Below, piece after piece: positions 35,475-44,276 of a stretch of DNA of 56,662 nucleotides; position 1 is the stretch's first letter, and each line of letters begins with the position of its first letter. The notes under the pieces are model-generated. The model was not told where the DNA came from. It did no database searches and saw nothing but the letters and a program-made list of their open reading frames with translations. The stretch comes from Acidobacteriota bacterium (lineage in GTDB: Bacteria > Acidobacteriota > Vicinamibacteria > Vicinamibacterales > SCN-69-37). The DNA lies in assembly GCA_009694745.1 (NCBI GenBank), contig SHUF01000013.1, positions 1 through 56,662 of the forward strand. The letters are read 5' to 3'. The translations under genes were made by a program, and so were the position numbers.

Positions 35475-37244
35475 CTACGCGAGCGTGGGGTGCCGGTCTT
35501 TCCACTCCGTCGCCTGTTCGTACGCGTGTGCGATGCGGCAGATGGTGGCTTCGTCGTAGAGCCGGCCGGTCACCATCAGCGGCTGCGGCAAGTTGTTGGC
35601 AAAGCCGCACTTGAGTGCGATCGCCGGATGGCCGGTCAGGTTCGTGGCCGCCAGGCCCGCGTTGTTCGATGAGATGAACGCGTCGTACTTGTCCATGAAC
35701 GTGTCCCACTCCCGCATCAGGAGCGTCCGGATTCGCTGCGCGCGCAAGTACTCCACCGCCGGCACGAAGCGCGCGGAACGGAATGTGGCGCCCCACGTGC
35801 TGTTGCTCGCCGTCATCAGGTCGGTGCCGCGAGACCTGGTCAGGTCGTCAAAGGCCGCGGCAGCTTCCACACTCAGCACAAAGCCTAGGGCGTTGGCGGG
35901 ATAGTCGGGCAGATCCACCGGCTCCAGCTTGGCGCCGAGTTTCTGGAGCGCGGCCATGGCGTCCTGGAGGTTCTTCAGACGTTCGGCGGCCGCGGCCTGC
36001 TGTTGCCCAGCGTTCGCGCCGCCCCCGCGGCCACCACCGCCGGCCGCGGCGCCGCGCCCGCCGCCTCGTCCGGCAGCTGCCGCTTCGAAGTCGCTTCGCA
36101 CATATCCGATGCGGTATCCCGCCAGTGGGGTGTCCGCATTCCAGGTGAACGCGGCGTCCGCCACGCTTTCATCCCGGCCATCGGGACCGTAAATGGCATT
36201 CAACACCAGCACGCAGTCTTCCACGCTGCGGCACATCGGTCCGATCTTGTCCATCGTCCACGACAACTCCATCGCGCCGTAACGGCTGACGCGACCGTAC
36301 GTCGGCCGCAGGCCTACGACCCCGTTGACCGACGTCGGCGAGATGATCGAGCCGCGGGTTTCGGTGCCGATAGAGAAGCCGACGCACCCAGCGGCCGTGG
36401 CAGATCCGGGACCTGCCGATGACCCACTGGACCCGCCCTGCGGATTCCAGGGATTGCGCGTGCGGCCGCCGAACCACTGGTCGCCCTGCGCCAGCGCGCC
36501 CATCGTGAGTTTCGCCACGAGCACCGCGCCCGCATCGCGCAGGCGCTCAACCACGGTGGCGTCATAGTCGGGCACCTGGTTCATGTAGGGTTCAGCGCCA
36601 AATGTGGTGGCGATGCCCTTGGTGGCCAGCAGGTCCTTGGCTCCCCATGGAATACCGTGAAGAGGGCCCTTGTACTTGCCAGACGCGATGGCTTTGTCCG
36701 CTTCGGTCGCCTGCTGGAGGGCCAGCTCTTCGGTGATCGTGACGGCAAAAAGGAGCGTGGGCTGGTAGCGCTTCAGCCGCGCCAGGTACATCTGCGTCAA
36801 CTCGGTGGATGACACGAGTTTGCGTTCGAGCAACGCGGCGAGTTTCGTGACAGGCCAGAAGGCGACATCCTCAAGGTTGGCCGGACGCTTAAACGACCCC
36901 ACCGCCGGCTTGCTGTAACGCACAACTCGGCCTGGCGTCGCCGGTCCCTTGGGCTTGTCTCCCGGCAGGTACGGCCGGAAGGTCAGCGCCACTTCGGTGT
37001 CGTGCGGAATCTCGATCTGCCGCAACTGCTGATAGGTGGTGAGGTTGGCGTTCAGGCCGCGCGCGATCGCTTCCTCTTCTGCGGTGTGGAAGTCGAGTCC
37101 GGTAATGGCTTCCGCGCAATCCACCGTCTCACGCGAGATCGGTCCCACCGCCGCCTGTTGGGCGAACGTCTTTGTCGCCACGGCGCCGGCCACGGCCACC
37201 GGTACCGCTTTTAAAAATGCCCGCCGAGTCTTGGTCTTGCTCAT
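35475..37244 (-). CDS. Tat-exported amidase-signature enzyme with Gly/Arg insert
   Basis: Encodes 589 residues. The N-terminus is a twin-arginine signal (KTRRAFLKAVPVAVAGA). The amidase signature family triad is visible: Lys in HGIPWGAKDLLAT, the cis-Ser/Ser region NPQGGSSGSSAGPGSATAAG, and later VVGLRPTYGRVSRYG. A low-complexity insert (AAAAGRGGGRGAAAGGGGRG and onward, about 28 residues) sits before QQQAAAAERLKN. The amide substrate is unknown. The start overlaps the stop of the next upstream gene (ATGA), so they form an operon. Confidence 0.88.
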   Translation of the reverse strand: MSKTKTRRAFLKAVPVAVAGAVATKTFAQQAAVGPISRETVDCAEAITGLDFHTAEEEAIARGLNANLTTYQQLRQIEIPHDTEVALTFRPYLPGDKPKGPATPGRVVRYSKPAVGSFKRPANLEDVAFWPVTKLAALLERKLVSSTELTQMYLARLKRYQPTLLFAVTITEELALQQATEADKAIASGKYKGPLHGIPWGAKDLLATKGIATTFGAEPYMNQVPDYDATVVERLRDAGAVLVAKLTMGALAQGDQWFGGRTRNPWNPQGGSSGSSAGPGSATAAGCVGFSIGTETRGSIISPTSVNGVVGLRPTYGRVSRYGAMELSWTMDKIGPMCRSVEDCVLVLNAIYGPDGRDESVADAAFTWNADTPLAGYRIGYVRSDFEAAAAGRGGGRGAAAGGGGRGGGANAGQQQAAAAERLKNLQDAMAALQKLGAKLEPVDLPDYPANALGFVLSVEAAAAFDDLTRSRGTDLMTASNSTWGATFRSARFVPAVEYLRAQRIRTLLMREWDTFMDKYDAFISSNNAGLAATNLTGHPAIALKCGFANNLPQPLMVTGRLYDEATICRIAHAYEQATEWKDRHPTLA

Positions 37245-38227
37245 TTCTTCTCTTTCAGGCCGGCCGGCAGGGCCACATCAAGGTCGGATGCGGCGGGGTC
37301 GATTGAAAGCGTCTCGCTCGTGGAGGCGTAGAGCAAGTTTCGCTGTTCGGGCTTCTTGTTGCCCATCATCCGCCGGGCCAGTGCCCCGCTGAGTCCGCCG
37401 CCGCTGGCCGGCGCCGCCGGCGCCTCGGCCATCGCGGCCGCGCTCTTGGCCGTTTCGGTCTTCTGCACGATCAGCAGCGGCATGCCATCGAGCTTCTTCA
37501 TCTGCGCTTCGGTCTGCGCCATGACTTTCTGCAGGCTGGAATACATCGCTGCCATGCCGGCGAACTGCTGCGCCATCGCCCCCGCGCTGTCTCCGTAGAC
37601 GGCTTTGACGAACTTCGAATCGAACAGCTCCACCTCGTTCAAGGCGGCGATGCGCGGACCCACCCAGATTTCATTGGTCATCACCATGCCGCCACCTTCT
37701 TCCAGGGTCTTCCCCTTTTCATGGGCTGTGATGGTGACGATCACCTGCTTGGCCGGGTGACCCGCAATGGTCCGGGTTTCGCCGGTGGCTTTCACGTCGA
37801 AACTGACCTCAACTTCTTTGCCCGGCTGGTCGAGTTCGTCGCGATTCTCGGCGGGCATGTCCTTGGCTGCTTTCGCCGCGTCGGCCTGCGCCTTCTTGAT
37901 CTGCGCGCGCAACTGATCGAACGTCATCACCCGGCATTCTTTCTTCGTGAAGCCGATGTCGTAGATCTTCTCTTCCGAGAGGTCCACGATCTGTCCGGTC
38001 TGGTCGTTCAGCGTGGCCTTCCGATTGCCCTTCACCGCCACGGTGGACGTGAGCCCATCCTTCATGGCCGATCCCCCTGCCATGCCCATCACCCGGCCCA
38101 GCATGCCTTCAAATTTCAACGCCGTCTTCTCGCGCTTCTTGACATCAGCATGAAGCGTCGGCACGAGCGTCGCACCCACCAGCAGGCTCAGGACAACAAA
38201 CGCGCAACTCAGGGTCTTTCGTGACAT
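37241..38227 (-). CDS. Secreted protein of unknown function
   Basis: Encodes 328 residues from ATG 38227, with a signal peptide (MSRKTLSCAFVVLSLLVGAT, cleavage near LHA). The start follows a weak AGGACTGTC. The mature part has a beta-rich middle (EVEVSFDVKATGETRTIAGH) typical of DUF4412-like proteins, a helical stretch (MAQTEAQMKKLDG) and Ala/Gly-rich end. It overlaps the amidase start by 4 bases. I cannot name a family with confidence. Confidence 0.72.
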   Translation of the reverse strand: MSRKTLSCAFVVLSLLVGATLVPTLHADVKKREKTALKFEGMLGRVMGMAGGSAMKDGLTSTVAVKGNRKATLNDQTGQIVDLSEEKIYDIGFTKKECRVMTFDQLRAQIKKAQADAAKAAKDMPAENRDELDQPGKEVEVSFDVKATGETRTIAGHPAKQVIVTITAHEKGKTLEEGGGMVMTNEIWVGPRIAALNEVELFDSKFVKAVYGDSAGAMAQQFAGMAAMYSSLQKVMAQTEAQMKKLDGMPLLIVQKTETAKSAAAMAEAPAAPASGGGLSGALARRMMGNKKPEQRNLLYASTSETLSIDPAASDLDVALPAGLKEKK

Positions 38228-38282
38228 GACAGTCCTCCCCAACACGAAATAAAGAAGGCTATTCTAGTGCAGCGGGGGGCAA

Positions 38283-39461
38283 ATGAGACACTTGGTCACA
38301 GTGGCGGTCGGGCTCGCGATGCTGGCAGGGCAGGGAGCACAGACGATGGAACAGCGACGGGCTATTACAGCAGGAGCGCCCCCGATAGGGCCGTACAGTC
38401 CGGCGGTGGTCGCCGGTGGTCTGGTCTATGTTTCGGGCTTACTCGGCACCGGCGCCGATGGCCAGATGGTCGGACCCGACGTAGCGTCGCAGACGCGCCG
38501 CATCCTCGACCGGATGACCGAAATCCTCGAAGCCGCCGGGTCTTCTCTGGGGCAGACGGTCAGCGTCTCGGTCTTCCTGAAGAACCGAGGCGACTTCGAG
38601 GCACTCAACGCGACCTATCGCGAGTACTTCCGCGAGAACCCGCCGGTCCGGACCACGGTCGTGGCCGACCTCCTCAACGGCGCACTGGTGGAGATTGCGG
38701 CGATCGCGGTCCCCAAAGGGGCCACCCGTGAGGTGCTCCATCCGGCAGGCTGGGTCAAATCCCCCCGCCCGTATTCCTACATTGTCCGCACCGATGACCT
38801 GGTGTTTCTTTCAGGACTGGTGTCGCGCCGGGGCACCGATGATGCGCTTGTGCCGGGCCTTGTGGATGTGCAGACCAAAACGATTCTGGACAACGCCACC
38901 ATCCTGCTGAAGACCGCCGGCGTCGGGCTCGAGGATGTCGTTCAGTCACGTGTGTTCATCGTTGACGATTTGGTGTTCGACGGGATGAATAACGCCTATC
39001 GCCCGTACTTCCCCACGGCACCCCCTGCGCGGGCGACGGCCGTTGCTGGTCTGATGGGCAGCGATTTTTTTGTCGAGATCACGCTTGTCGCCACACGGGG
39101 CGAGAAGGAAGTACTCGGCGCCGTCGTCTCGCCGAGCCTGCCGCTTTCGACGGCGGTGCGGGCAGGCAACCGCGTGTTCCTGTCCGGTGTGCTGGGCAAC
39201 ACGGATGCGAACATGGGCGATCCGGTGGCGCAGACCCGGGAGGTCATGACCAGGATTTCACGGACGCTGACGTCTGCCGGCATGACGTTTGCCGACGTTG
39301 CGGACAGTGCCGTGTACCTGACGGACCTCACGCAGTTTGCGGCGATAAACGGCGTCTATCGCGAGTTCTTCCCGAGTGCCCCACCCGCCAGGGCCACCGT
39401 GGGAACACGGTTGGTCAGCCGCAACGCGGTGGTTGAAATCATGATGACCGCCGTGCGGTGA
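38283..39461 (+). CDS. Three tandem RidA (YjgF/UK114) domains in one secreted chain
   Basis: Encodes 392 residues. A short signal-like segment (1-20) is followed by three RidA domains, about 26-147, 150-272 and 277-392. Each has the family Arg and Glu at the right spacing (Arg123/Glu137, Arg250/Glu265, Arg370/Glu385), as in E. coli RidA Arg105/Glu120. Domains 1 and 2 keep the PYS Tyr (IGPYSPAV, PRPYSYIV); domain 3 reads LPLSTAV and lacks it. RidA proteins are trimers whose active sites lie between subunits and hydrolyse reactive enamines/imines, so one chain could form a pseudo-trimer. Coupled to the MATE gene by TGATG. Confidence 0.9.
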   Translation: MRHLVTVAVGLAMLAGQGAQTMEQRRAITAGAPPIGPYSPAVVAGGLVYVSGLLGTGADGQMVGPDVASQTRRILDRMTEILEAAGSSLGQTVSVSVFLKNRGDFEALNATYREYFRENPPVRTTVVADLLNGALVEIAAIAVPKGATREVLHPAGWVKSPRPYSYIVRTDDLVFLSGLVSRRGTDDALVPGLVDVQTKTILDNATILLKTAGVGLEDVVQSRVFIVDDLVFDGMNNAYRPYFPTAPPARATAVAGLMGSDFFVEITLVATRGEKEVLGAVVSPSLPLSTAVRAGNRVFLSGVLGNTDANMGDPVAQTREVMTRISRTLTSAGMTFADVADSAVYLTDLTQFAAINGVYREFFPSAPPARATVGTRLVSRNAVVEIMMTAVR

Positions 39462-40825
39462 TGCCCGTCCTGCTGTCCGCGGCCTCGCGCGTCGAGGTCC
39501 GATCGATGACGAAGTTGGCCGTGCCGGTCGTGCTGGCCGAAATAGGCTGGTTCGCCATGAGCCTGGTGGACACCGTCATGGTGGGACCACTCGGTCCGGC
39601 GGCCATCGGCGCTGTCGGCACCGGCAGCATTCTGTTCATGACCCTCATGGTGTTTGGGTTCGGCACGCTGCTGGCGCTCGACACTTTCGTCTCACAGAGT
39701 TTTGGCGCTGGCCGGATCGATGAGTGCCATCGCTGGCTGTTCGCGGGTTTGCAGCTGGCGGTGCTGTTGTCGGTGGCGCTGATGGGTGCGTCCGCTGCCG
39801 GTCTGGCGATGTTGCCCAGAGTCGGCTTTCATCCCGACCTGCTTGGTGAGTTGATTGCCTATACCAGGCCTTTGATGTGGTCGGCCCCGCCGCTGCTGGC
39901 CTACGTGGTATTTCGGCGTTATCTGCAGGCGATGAACATCGTTCGCCCCGTCATGCTTGCGCTGGTCGCAGCCAACCTGATGAACCTGATCGGCAACTGG
40001 GTGTTGATTTACGGCAATCTCGGCATGCCGGCCCTTGGTGTGGTCGGTTCCGCTTACGCGACTGTCGCCTCACGGGTCGTCCTGGCGCTGAGCCTGTTCG
40101 GCATCATTGTCTACAGCGAGCGTGGCAACTCGTCTGGCCTGCACGATGTGCCGTTCGTGTGGCAGGGAGACCGTGTCCGACGGCTCTTCCAACTGGGCTG
40201 GCCCGCGGCGTTGCAGATTACGTTGGAGGTGGGGGTGTTTGCCGCCGCGTCGGCGCTCGCGGCGCGGATTGGACCCCTCGCGTCTGCCGCGAATCAGGTG
40301 GTGCTGAATATCGCCGGGTTCATTTTCATGATTCCCTATGGGCTCGGATCGGCGGCGGCCGTGAGGGTGGGGCAGGCGATTGGGCGTCGCGATGCGGCCG
40401 GTGTCCGCCGCGCGGGCTGGGCCGCGCTGGGCCTGGCGTCGGTGGTCATGAGCCATGCGGCCGTGCTCTTTGTCACGGTTCCCGCCGCTCTGATTGGTGT
40501 CTATTCCACCGACGCCACGGTCATCGAAGTCGGCATCGTGCTGCTGTTCATCTGCTCGGTGTTCCAGTTGTTCGACGGCCTGCAGACCGTGGCCACGGGC
40601 GCCCTTCGGGGCCTGGGCGACACGCGGACGCCGATGATGTTGAACCTCGTGGGCCATTGGGCGATCGGGCTACCCATTGGCTACGTGCTGTGTTTCAATC
40701 GCGGGTGGGGCGTGGCGGGCTTGTGGGCCGGGTTGTCAGTGGGACTCATTCTCATCGGCGGGTCGCTGTTGATGGTCTGGCATGTCAAGAGTCGCGCGAC
40801 TGTGTTCGTGGAGGAATGGAGATGA
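39461..40825 (+). CDS. MATE-family multidrug efflux transporter
   Basis: Encodes about 454 residues from ATG 39461, which overlaps the triple-RidA stop; GTG 39458 is also in frame. Twelve helices with the two MatE repeats are visible (AVPVVLAEIGWFAMSLVDT; GLGTLLALDTFVSQSFGAG; WPAALQITLEVGVFAAASAL; GALRGLGDTRTP). MATE proteins export cationic drugs or metabolites using H+ or Na+. The following YfiT-like gene starts inside its last codons. Confidence 0.92.
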   Translation: MPVLLSAASRVEVRSMTKLAVPVVLAEIGWFAMSLVDTVMVGPLGPAAIGAVGTGSILFMTLMVFGFGTLLALDTFVSQSFGAGRIDECHRWLFAGLQLAVLLSVALMGASAAGLAMLPRVGFHPDLLGELIAYTRPLMWSAPPLLAYVVFRRYLQAMNIVRPVMLALVAANLMNLIGNWVLIYGNLGMPALGVVGSAYATVASRVVLALSLFGIIVYSERGNSSGLHDVPFVWQGDRVRRLFQLGWPAALQITLEVGVFAAASALAARIGPLASAANQVVLNIAGFIFMIPYGLGSAAAVRVGQAIGRRDAAGVRRAGWAALGLASVVMSHAAVLFVTVPAALIGVYSTDATVIEVGIVLLFICSVFQLFDGLQTVATGALRGLGDTRTPMMLNLVGHWAIGLPIGYVLCFNRGWGVAGLWAGLSVGLILIGGSLLMVWHVKSRATVFVEEWR

Positions 40826-41367
40826 CGATGGCCGACAAGACGCTGGAGGAGTTGCGATACCCCACAGGCAAGTGGATCAAGGTGCCGAATCCTGACGCTG
40901 CTACCCGGGAGGCGATGATCGCTGCGGTGGCCGGTGTTCCGTCTGCGTTGGCGATGGCACTGACTGGGCTCACAGAGGCACAGCTGGACACGCCGTATCG
41001 GCCCGGTGGATGGAGTCCGCGCCAGATCGTGCACCACCTGGCTGACAGCCACATGAATGCGTTCATCCGTCTCAAGCTGGGTATCACCGAAGACAACCCG
41101 ACGATCAAGCCCTACGCCCAACAGACCTGGGCCGAAACGCCGGATGGTCGCGACGCGCCAGTGGCCCTTTCCATGTCGATCCTCGAAGGCCTGCACGGCC
41201 GCTGGGCGCATCTGCTGCAATCTCTCGACGCGTCCGCGTTCGACCGGACGATTCAGCACCCCGAGCGGGGTCCGATGACCCTGAGCGACTTGCTCGGGTT
41301 GTACACCTGGCATGGCAACCATCACACCACGCAGATTCTGAAAATGCGCGAACGGCTGGGCTGGTAG
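40822..41367 (+). CDS. YfiT/DinB-type thiol transferase
   Basis: Encodes 181 residues. ATG 40822 follows GGAGG and overlaps the MATE stop (ATGA). It opens LRYPTGKWIKVPNPDA and has the DinB four-helix fold with the metal His set: VHHLADSH and the C-terminal YTWHGNHHT. The pattern RPGGWSPRQIVHHLADSHMN is that of YfiT, proposed bacillithiol S-transferases. It adjoins the S9 peptidase 3' end with no gap. In this operon a detoxifying role would fit. Confidence 0.88.
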   Translation: MTMADKTLEELRYPTGKWIKVPNPDAATREAMIAAVAGVPSALAMALTGLTEAQLDTPYRPGGWSPRQIVHHLADSHMNAFIRLKLGITEDNPTIKPYAQQTWAETPDGRDAPVALSMSILEGLHGRWAHLLQSLDASAFDRTIQHPERGPMTLSDLLGLYTWHGNHHTTQILKMRERLGW

Positions 41368-44235
41368 TCAGCGCGCAGTTGCCGGGACGCCGGCTGTGAT
41401 CCACGTGGGCGCCGGTTCACCCTTGAGATAGTGGGCGAACCAGGCACCAATGCGCCGGTGGTAGTCCACCTGGTTCTTCTTCACGCGCAGGCCGTGGTCT
41501 TCGTTGTTGTAGACCAGCATGACCACGTTCTTCTTCGCCCGCCTGGCGATGTTGTAGAGCTCCACCGACTGGTGCCAGTACACGGTGCCGTCGTTATCGC
41601 CGGTCATCAGCAACAGGGGCGTAGTCATCGTGGAAATGCCGAACACGGCTGAATTCCTGATGTAGGCCTGCAGATCTTCGTAAAGCGGAACCACCATGCG
41701 CTGCTGTCCGGTCTCGATGTGATCGGTCTCGGCGATACCCGAACTCCAGTGGCCGTTGCCGTAGTTGCTGATCAGGTTCGAGATGCCGGCGCCCGAGACC
41801 GCCGCCGCAAAGATCTTCGAATGCGTCGCCAGATACATGGCGTCGAACCCGCCCCACGAGTGACCCATCACGCCGATCTTGCCGGCGTCCACGACGCCCA
41901 TGTCGACGACTGTCTTCACCGCAGCCGTGACGCACTCCACGACCGAAACGCCGGGTTCGCGCGGCTGAAAGACGATGTCGGGCTGGAAGTAGAAGTAGCC
42001 CTGCTGCGTGAGCGCGGTGCCGTTGTAGTAGCTGCGCTCGGATGGATTGCTGAATTGGTGCAGGCCGTCCGACAGCTTCTCGTAGAGATACACCACCATC
42101 GGATATTTCTTGCCGGGCTCGTAGTTCGCCGGGTAATAGAGCGAACCCTGCAGTGTCATCTTCGGCTGGCCCTTGGGCTGCACGTCGTAGGTCACGAGTT
42201 CCGTGCGGCCCCAGGCGTACGTCGAGAGGAACGGATTCGTCGTGGTGACCTGGGTGGCCTTCGCCAGGTCGGCGCCGCCGACGAAGATGTCCGGCGAGTC
42301 ATCAGATCCTTGAACGGTGTAGCTGAAGACGTCTGCCTTTTCGGCTTTTGCGAGGCCGGTCACGCTCTTGTCGAGCCAGACCAGCTGCGTCACCGCGCCG
42401 TCCGCGCCGGAGGGGAAGCGTCCATAACCCGACTTCTTGGTGCGGGTGCCGAACAGCGACAGGAAGCCACTCTCAAGATCCACTGGCTCTGACGGGGCTC
42501 CGAAACCGACCGCATCGACTCGCAAAAATCGATGACGCACCTGCGACGCCGCGCCCGAGGTGAGCCTTGTCGCCGTCTGGCCATCCGGCGACACGTTCCA
42601 GAGATTGAACGCGTCATTGAGCACCACCGACGCATCGTCTTTTGTCCAGCCGGCCACGCCAAACATGGGTTTTTCGGGGGCGGTGCTGTCGGAGTCCACA
42701 TCAACGAACGACGTCTTCGCGCCCTTCGTGATATTGGTGACCGCCTTGGTGGTGAGATTGATCGTCCAGTAGTGGCCGCCCTCGGAGTAGATCGCGTACT
42801 TGCCGGTGGGGCTGACCTGCGGGCTGCTGGTGGCGCGGGTCTTGAGAGGCGTGCGCGTGCCGGTGGTGAGATCCACCAGTTGCACGTCGGATGCCGGCCG
42901 CCCGATTGAACGGTCCATCAAGTACGGCGTGAACTCAGAGACGACTGCGAGCCTAGTTCCGCGAATGGGTGTGATCTGTTCGTCGAACGTCTTGCCAACG
43001 ACCACGAGCTGGCCAGTGGCGAGATTCCAGACAGCAGGGAGGTTGCGACGCCGATCGGCGGCGACGCTCAGCTTCTGCGCGGACATGACGGTGGTGTCGT
43101 TCCAGTGCCAGACATCGACGTCCGCTTTCTCTGGAGTCGCGGCCGCGCCGCGGCCGCCGCGACTTCCTTCGGGTGCCGGCGGCCTGGGCGTCCAGTCGGC
43201 CACGCCCAGCAGAATCATCGCGCCGTCGTTCGCGCCCACTTCCAGCCACGACGGCCGTCGGAACGTGACGAGGCGCTTCGACATCGGCAGCGCGCCCGCG
43301 GTAGGGTCCAGCGTCAGTACCTTCTCATTCGACTGTCCCAGCGAGGTCCACGCCAGCACCGCCTGCGTCGGGCCGTCGTACTTCTCGTTGGTCCTGGATT
43401 TGAGAGCCACGAGGTCGGCCGAATCGTTCCGCCAGGTGAGACCCGAGTAGTCCGCTACGGACGCGTCGAGTGCTTTGAGGACAGACGTCGCGGGGTTGTA
43501 CAGATGAATGCCGTTGCCCGCCTGCCCTTCGGCGCTGATGACCATCGCCAGCAGGTGGCCGATGTCAGAAGGCTGCCACGTATATTCCGACACGTTGCCG
43601 AACGTCGTGGTGGTGCCCGTCTTCAGGTCGCGCACCAACAATGTGGTGCCGATGGCTGTTGCGGGCGCGGCCGGCGCGCCTCCGCGTCCGCCAGCCGGCG
43701 GCGCTGGTGCGGTTGCCGGTGCACCGCCGGTGGCACCGGCCGGGGGAGCCGGCGCGTAGCGTTTCATCGCAATCGACTGCCCGGTGCGATCAAAGGCAAA
43801 CGTCTCGATGCCGTCGATGATGGTCTCAGTCCTGGTGCCGAGATTGAGCAGGCCGAGCTTGCGCTGAATCGGTTGCCGCGCCGTGCGCAGGCGCTCCTGC
43901 TCGGCTTCCGACTGGCCGATGCCGTAGGCCAGCCATTCCGAGTTCGACGTGAACGACGCTCCCGTTCCGAAGGCGACCATGCGCGCGGTGTCGGACGCGT
44001 TGGCGCCGGTGGCCGGAATGATCCGGAGTTCGTTGTCCCCGCCCACGCGGGTGATGCCGTACGCCAGCCACTTGCCGTCTGGAGAGAGACCGCCGCGTGG
44101 GGCGCCCGGCGCTGCGCTTTCGAACTGGTCGTAATCGGCGGGTGCGAGCGTGGGTTTGTTCTGGGCGGTGGGAGCGGCCGTCGAGGCCACAACGAACGCG
44201 ATAAACGAGGCGGCAACAAATACGGACCGGCGCAT
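41368..44235 (-). CDS. Secreted S9 prolyl-oligopeptidase-family peptidase
   Basis: Encodes 955 residues with a signal peptide (MRRSVFVAASFIAFVVASTA). An N-terminal WD40-like beta-propeller (about 40-600) precedes a C-terminal alpha/beta hydrolase with the S9 triad: Ser in GVMGHSWGGFDAM, Asp in TGDNDGTVYW, His in NNEDHGLRVK. The gatekeeping propeller admits short peptides, so it is likely an acylaminoacyl or dipeptidyl peptidase. A Gly/Pro/Ala-rich insert (GGAPATAPAPPAGGRGGAP) lies in the propeller. The family usually acts on peptides from the medium. Confidence 0.92.
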   Translation of the reverse strand: MRRSVFVAASFIAFVVASTAAPTAQNKPTLAPADYDQFESAAPGAPRGGLSPDGKWLAYGITRVGGDNELRIIPATGANASDTARMVAFGTGASFTSNSEWLAYGIGQSEAEQERLRTARQPIQRKLGLLNLGTRTETIIDGIETFAFDRTGQSIAMKRYAPAPPAGATGGAPATAPAPPAGGRGGAPAAPATAIGTTLLVRDLKTGTTTTFGNVSEYTWQPSDIGHLLAMVISAEGQAGNGIHLYNPATSVLKALDASVADYSGLTWRNDSADLVALKSRTNEKYDGPTQAVLAWTSLGQSNEKVLTLDPTAGALPMSKRLVTFRRPSWLEVGANDGAMILLGVADWTPRPPAPEGSRGGRGAAATPEKADVDVWHWNDTTVMSAQKLSVAADRRRNLPAVWNLATGQLVVVGKTFDEQITPIRGTRLAVVSEFTPYLMDRSIGRPASDVQLVDLTTGTRTPLKTRATSSPQVSPTGKYAIYSEGGHYWTINLTTKAVTNITKGAKTSFVDVDSDSTAPEKPMFGVAGWTKDDASVVLNDAFNLWNVSPDGQTATRLTSGAASQVRHRFLRVDAVGFGAPSEPVDLESGFLSLFGTRTKKSGYGRFPSGADGAVTQLVWLDKSVTGLAKAEKADVFSYTVQGSDDSPDIFVGGADLAKATQVTTTNPFLSTYAWGRTELVTYDVQPKGQPKMTLQGSLYYPANYEPGKKYPMVVYLYEKLSDGLHQFSNPSERSYYNGTALTQQGYFYFQPDIVFQPREPGVSVVECVTAAVKTVVDMGVVDAGKIGVMGHSWGGFDAMYLATHSKIFAAAVSGAGISNLISNYGNGHWSSGIAETDHIETGQQRMVVPLYEDLQAYIRNSAVFGISTMTTPLLLMTGDNDGTVYWHQSVELYNIARRAKKNVVMLVYNNEDHGLRVKKNQVDYHRRIGAWFAHYLKGEPAPTWITAGVPATAR

Positions 44236-44276
44236 GGCATCCCCTCTCAGATGAAAAGGGGATTCTAACGCAGCGC

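Noticed and set aside
39877..40821. In-frame extension of the YfiT-like gene over the MATE gene
   Set aside because: It is an off-frame shadow of the MATE transporter; protein-like sequence starts only at 40822.
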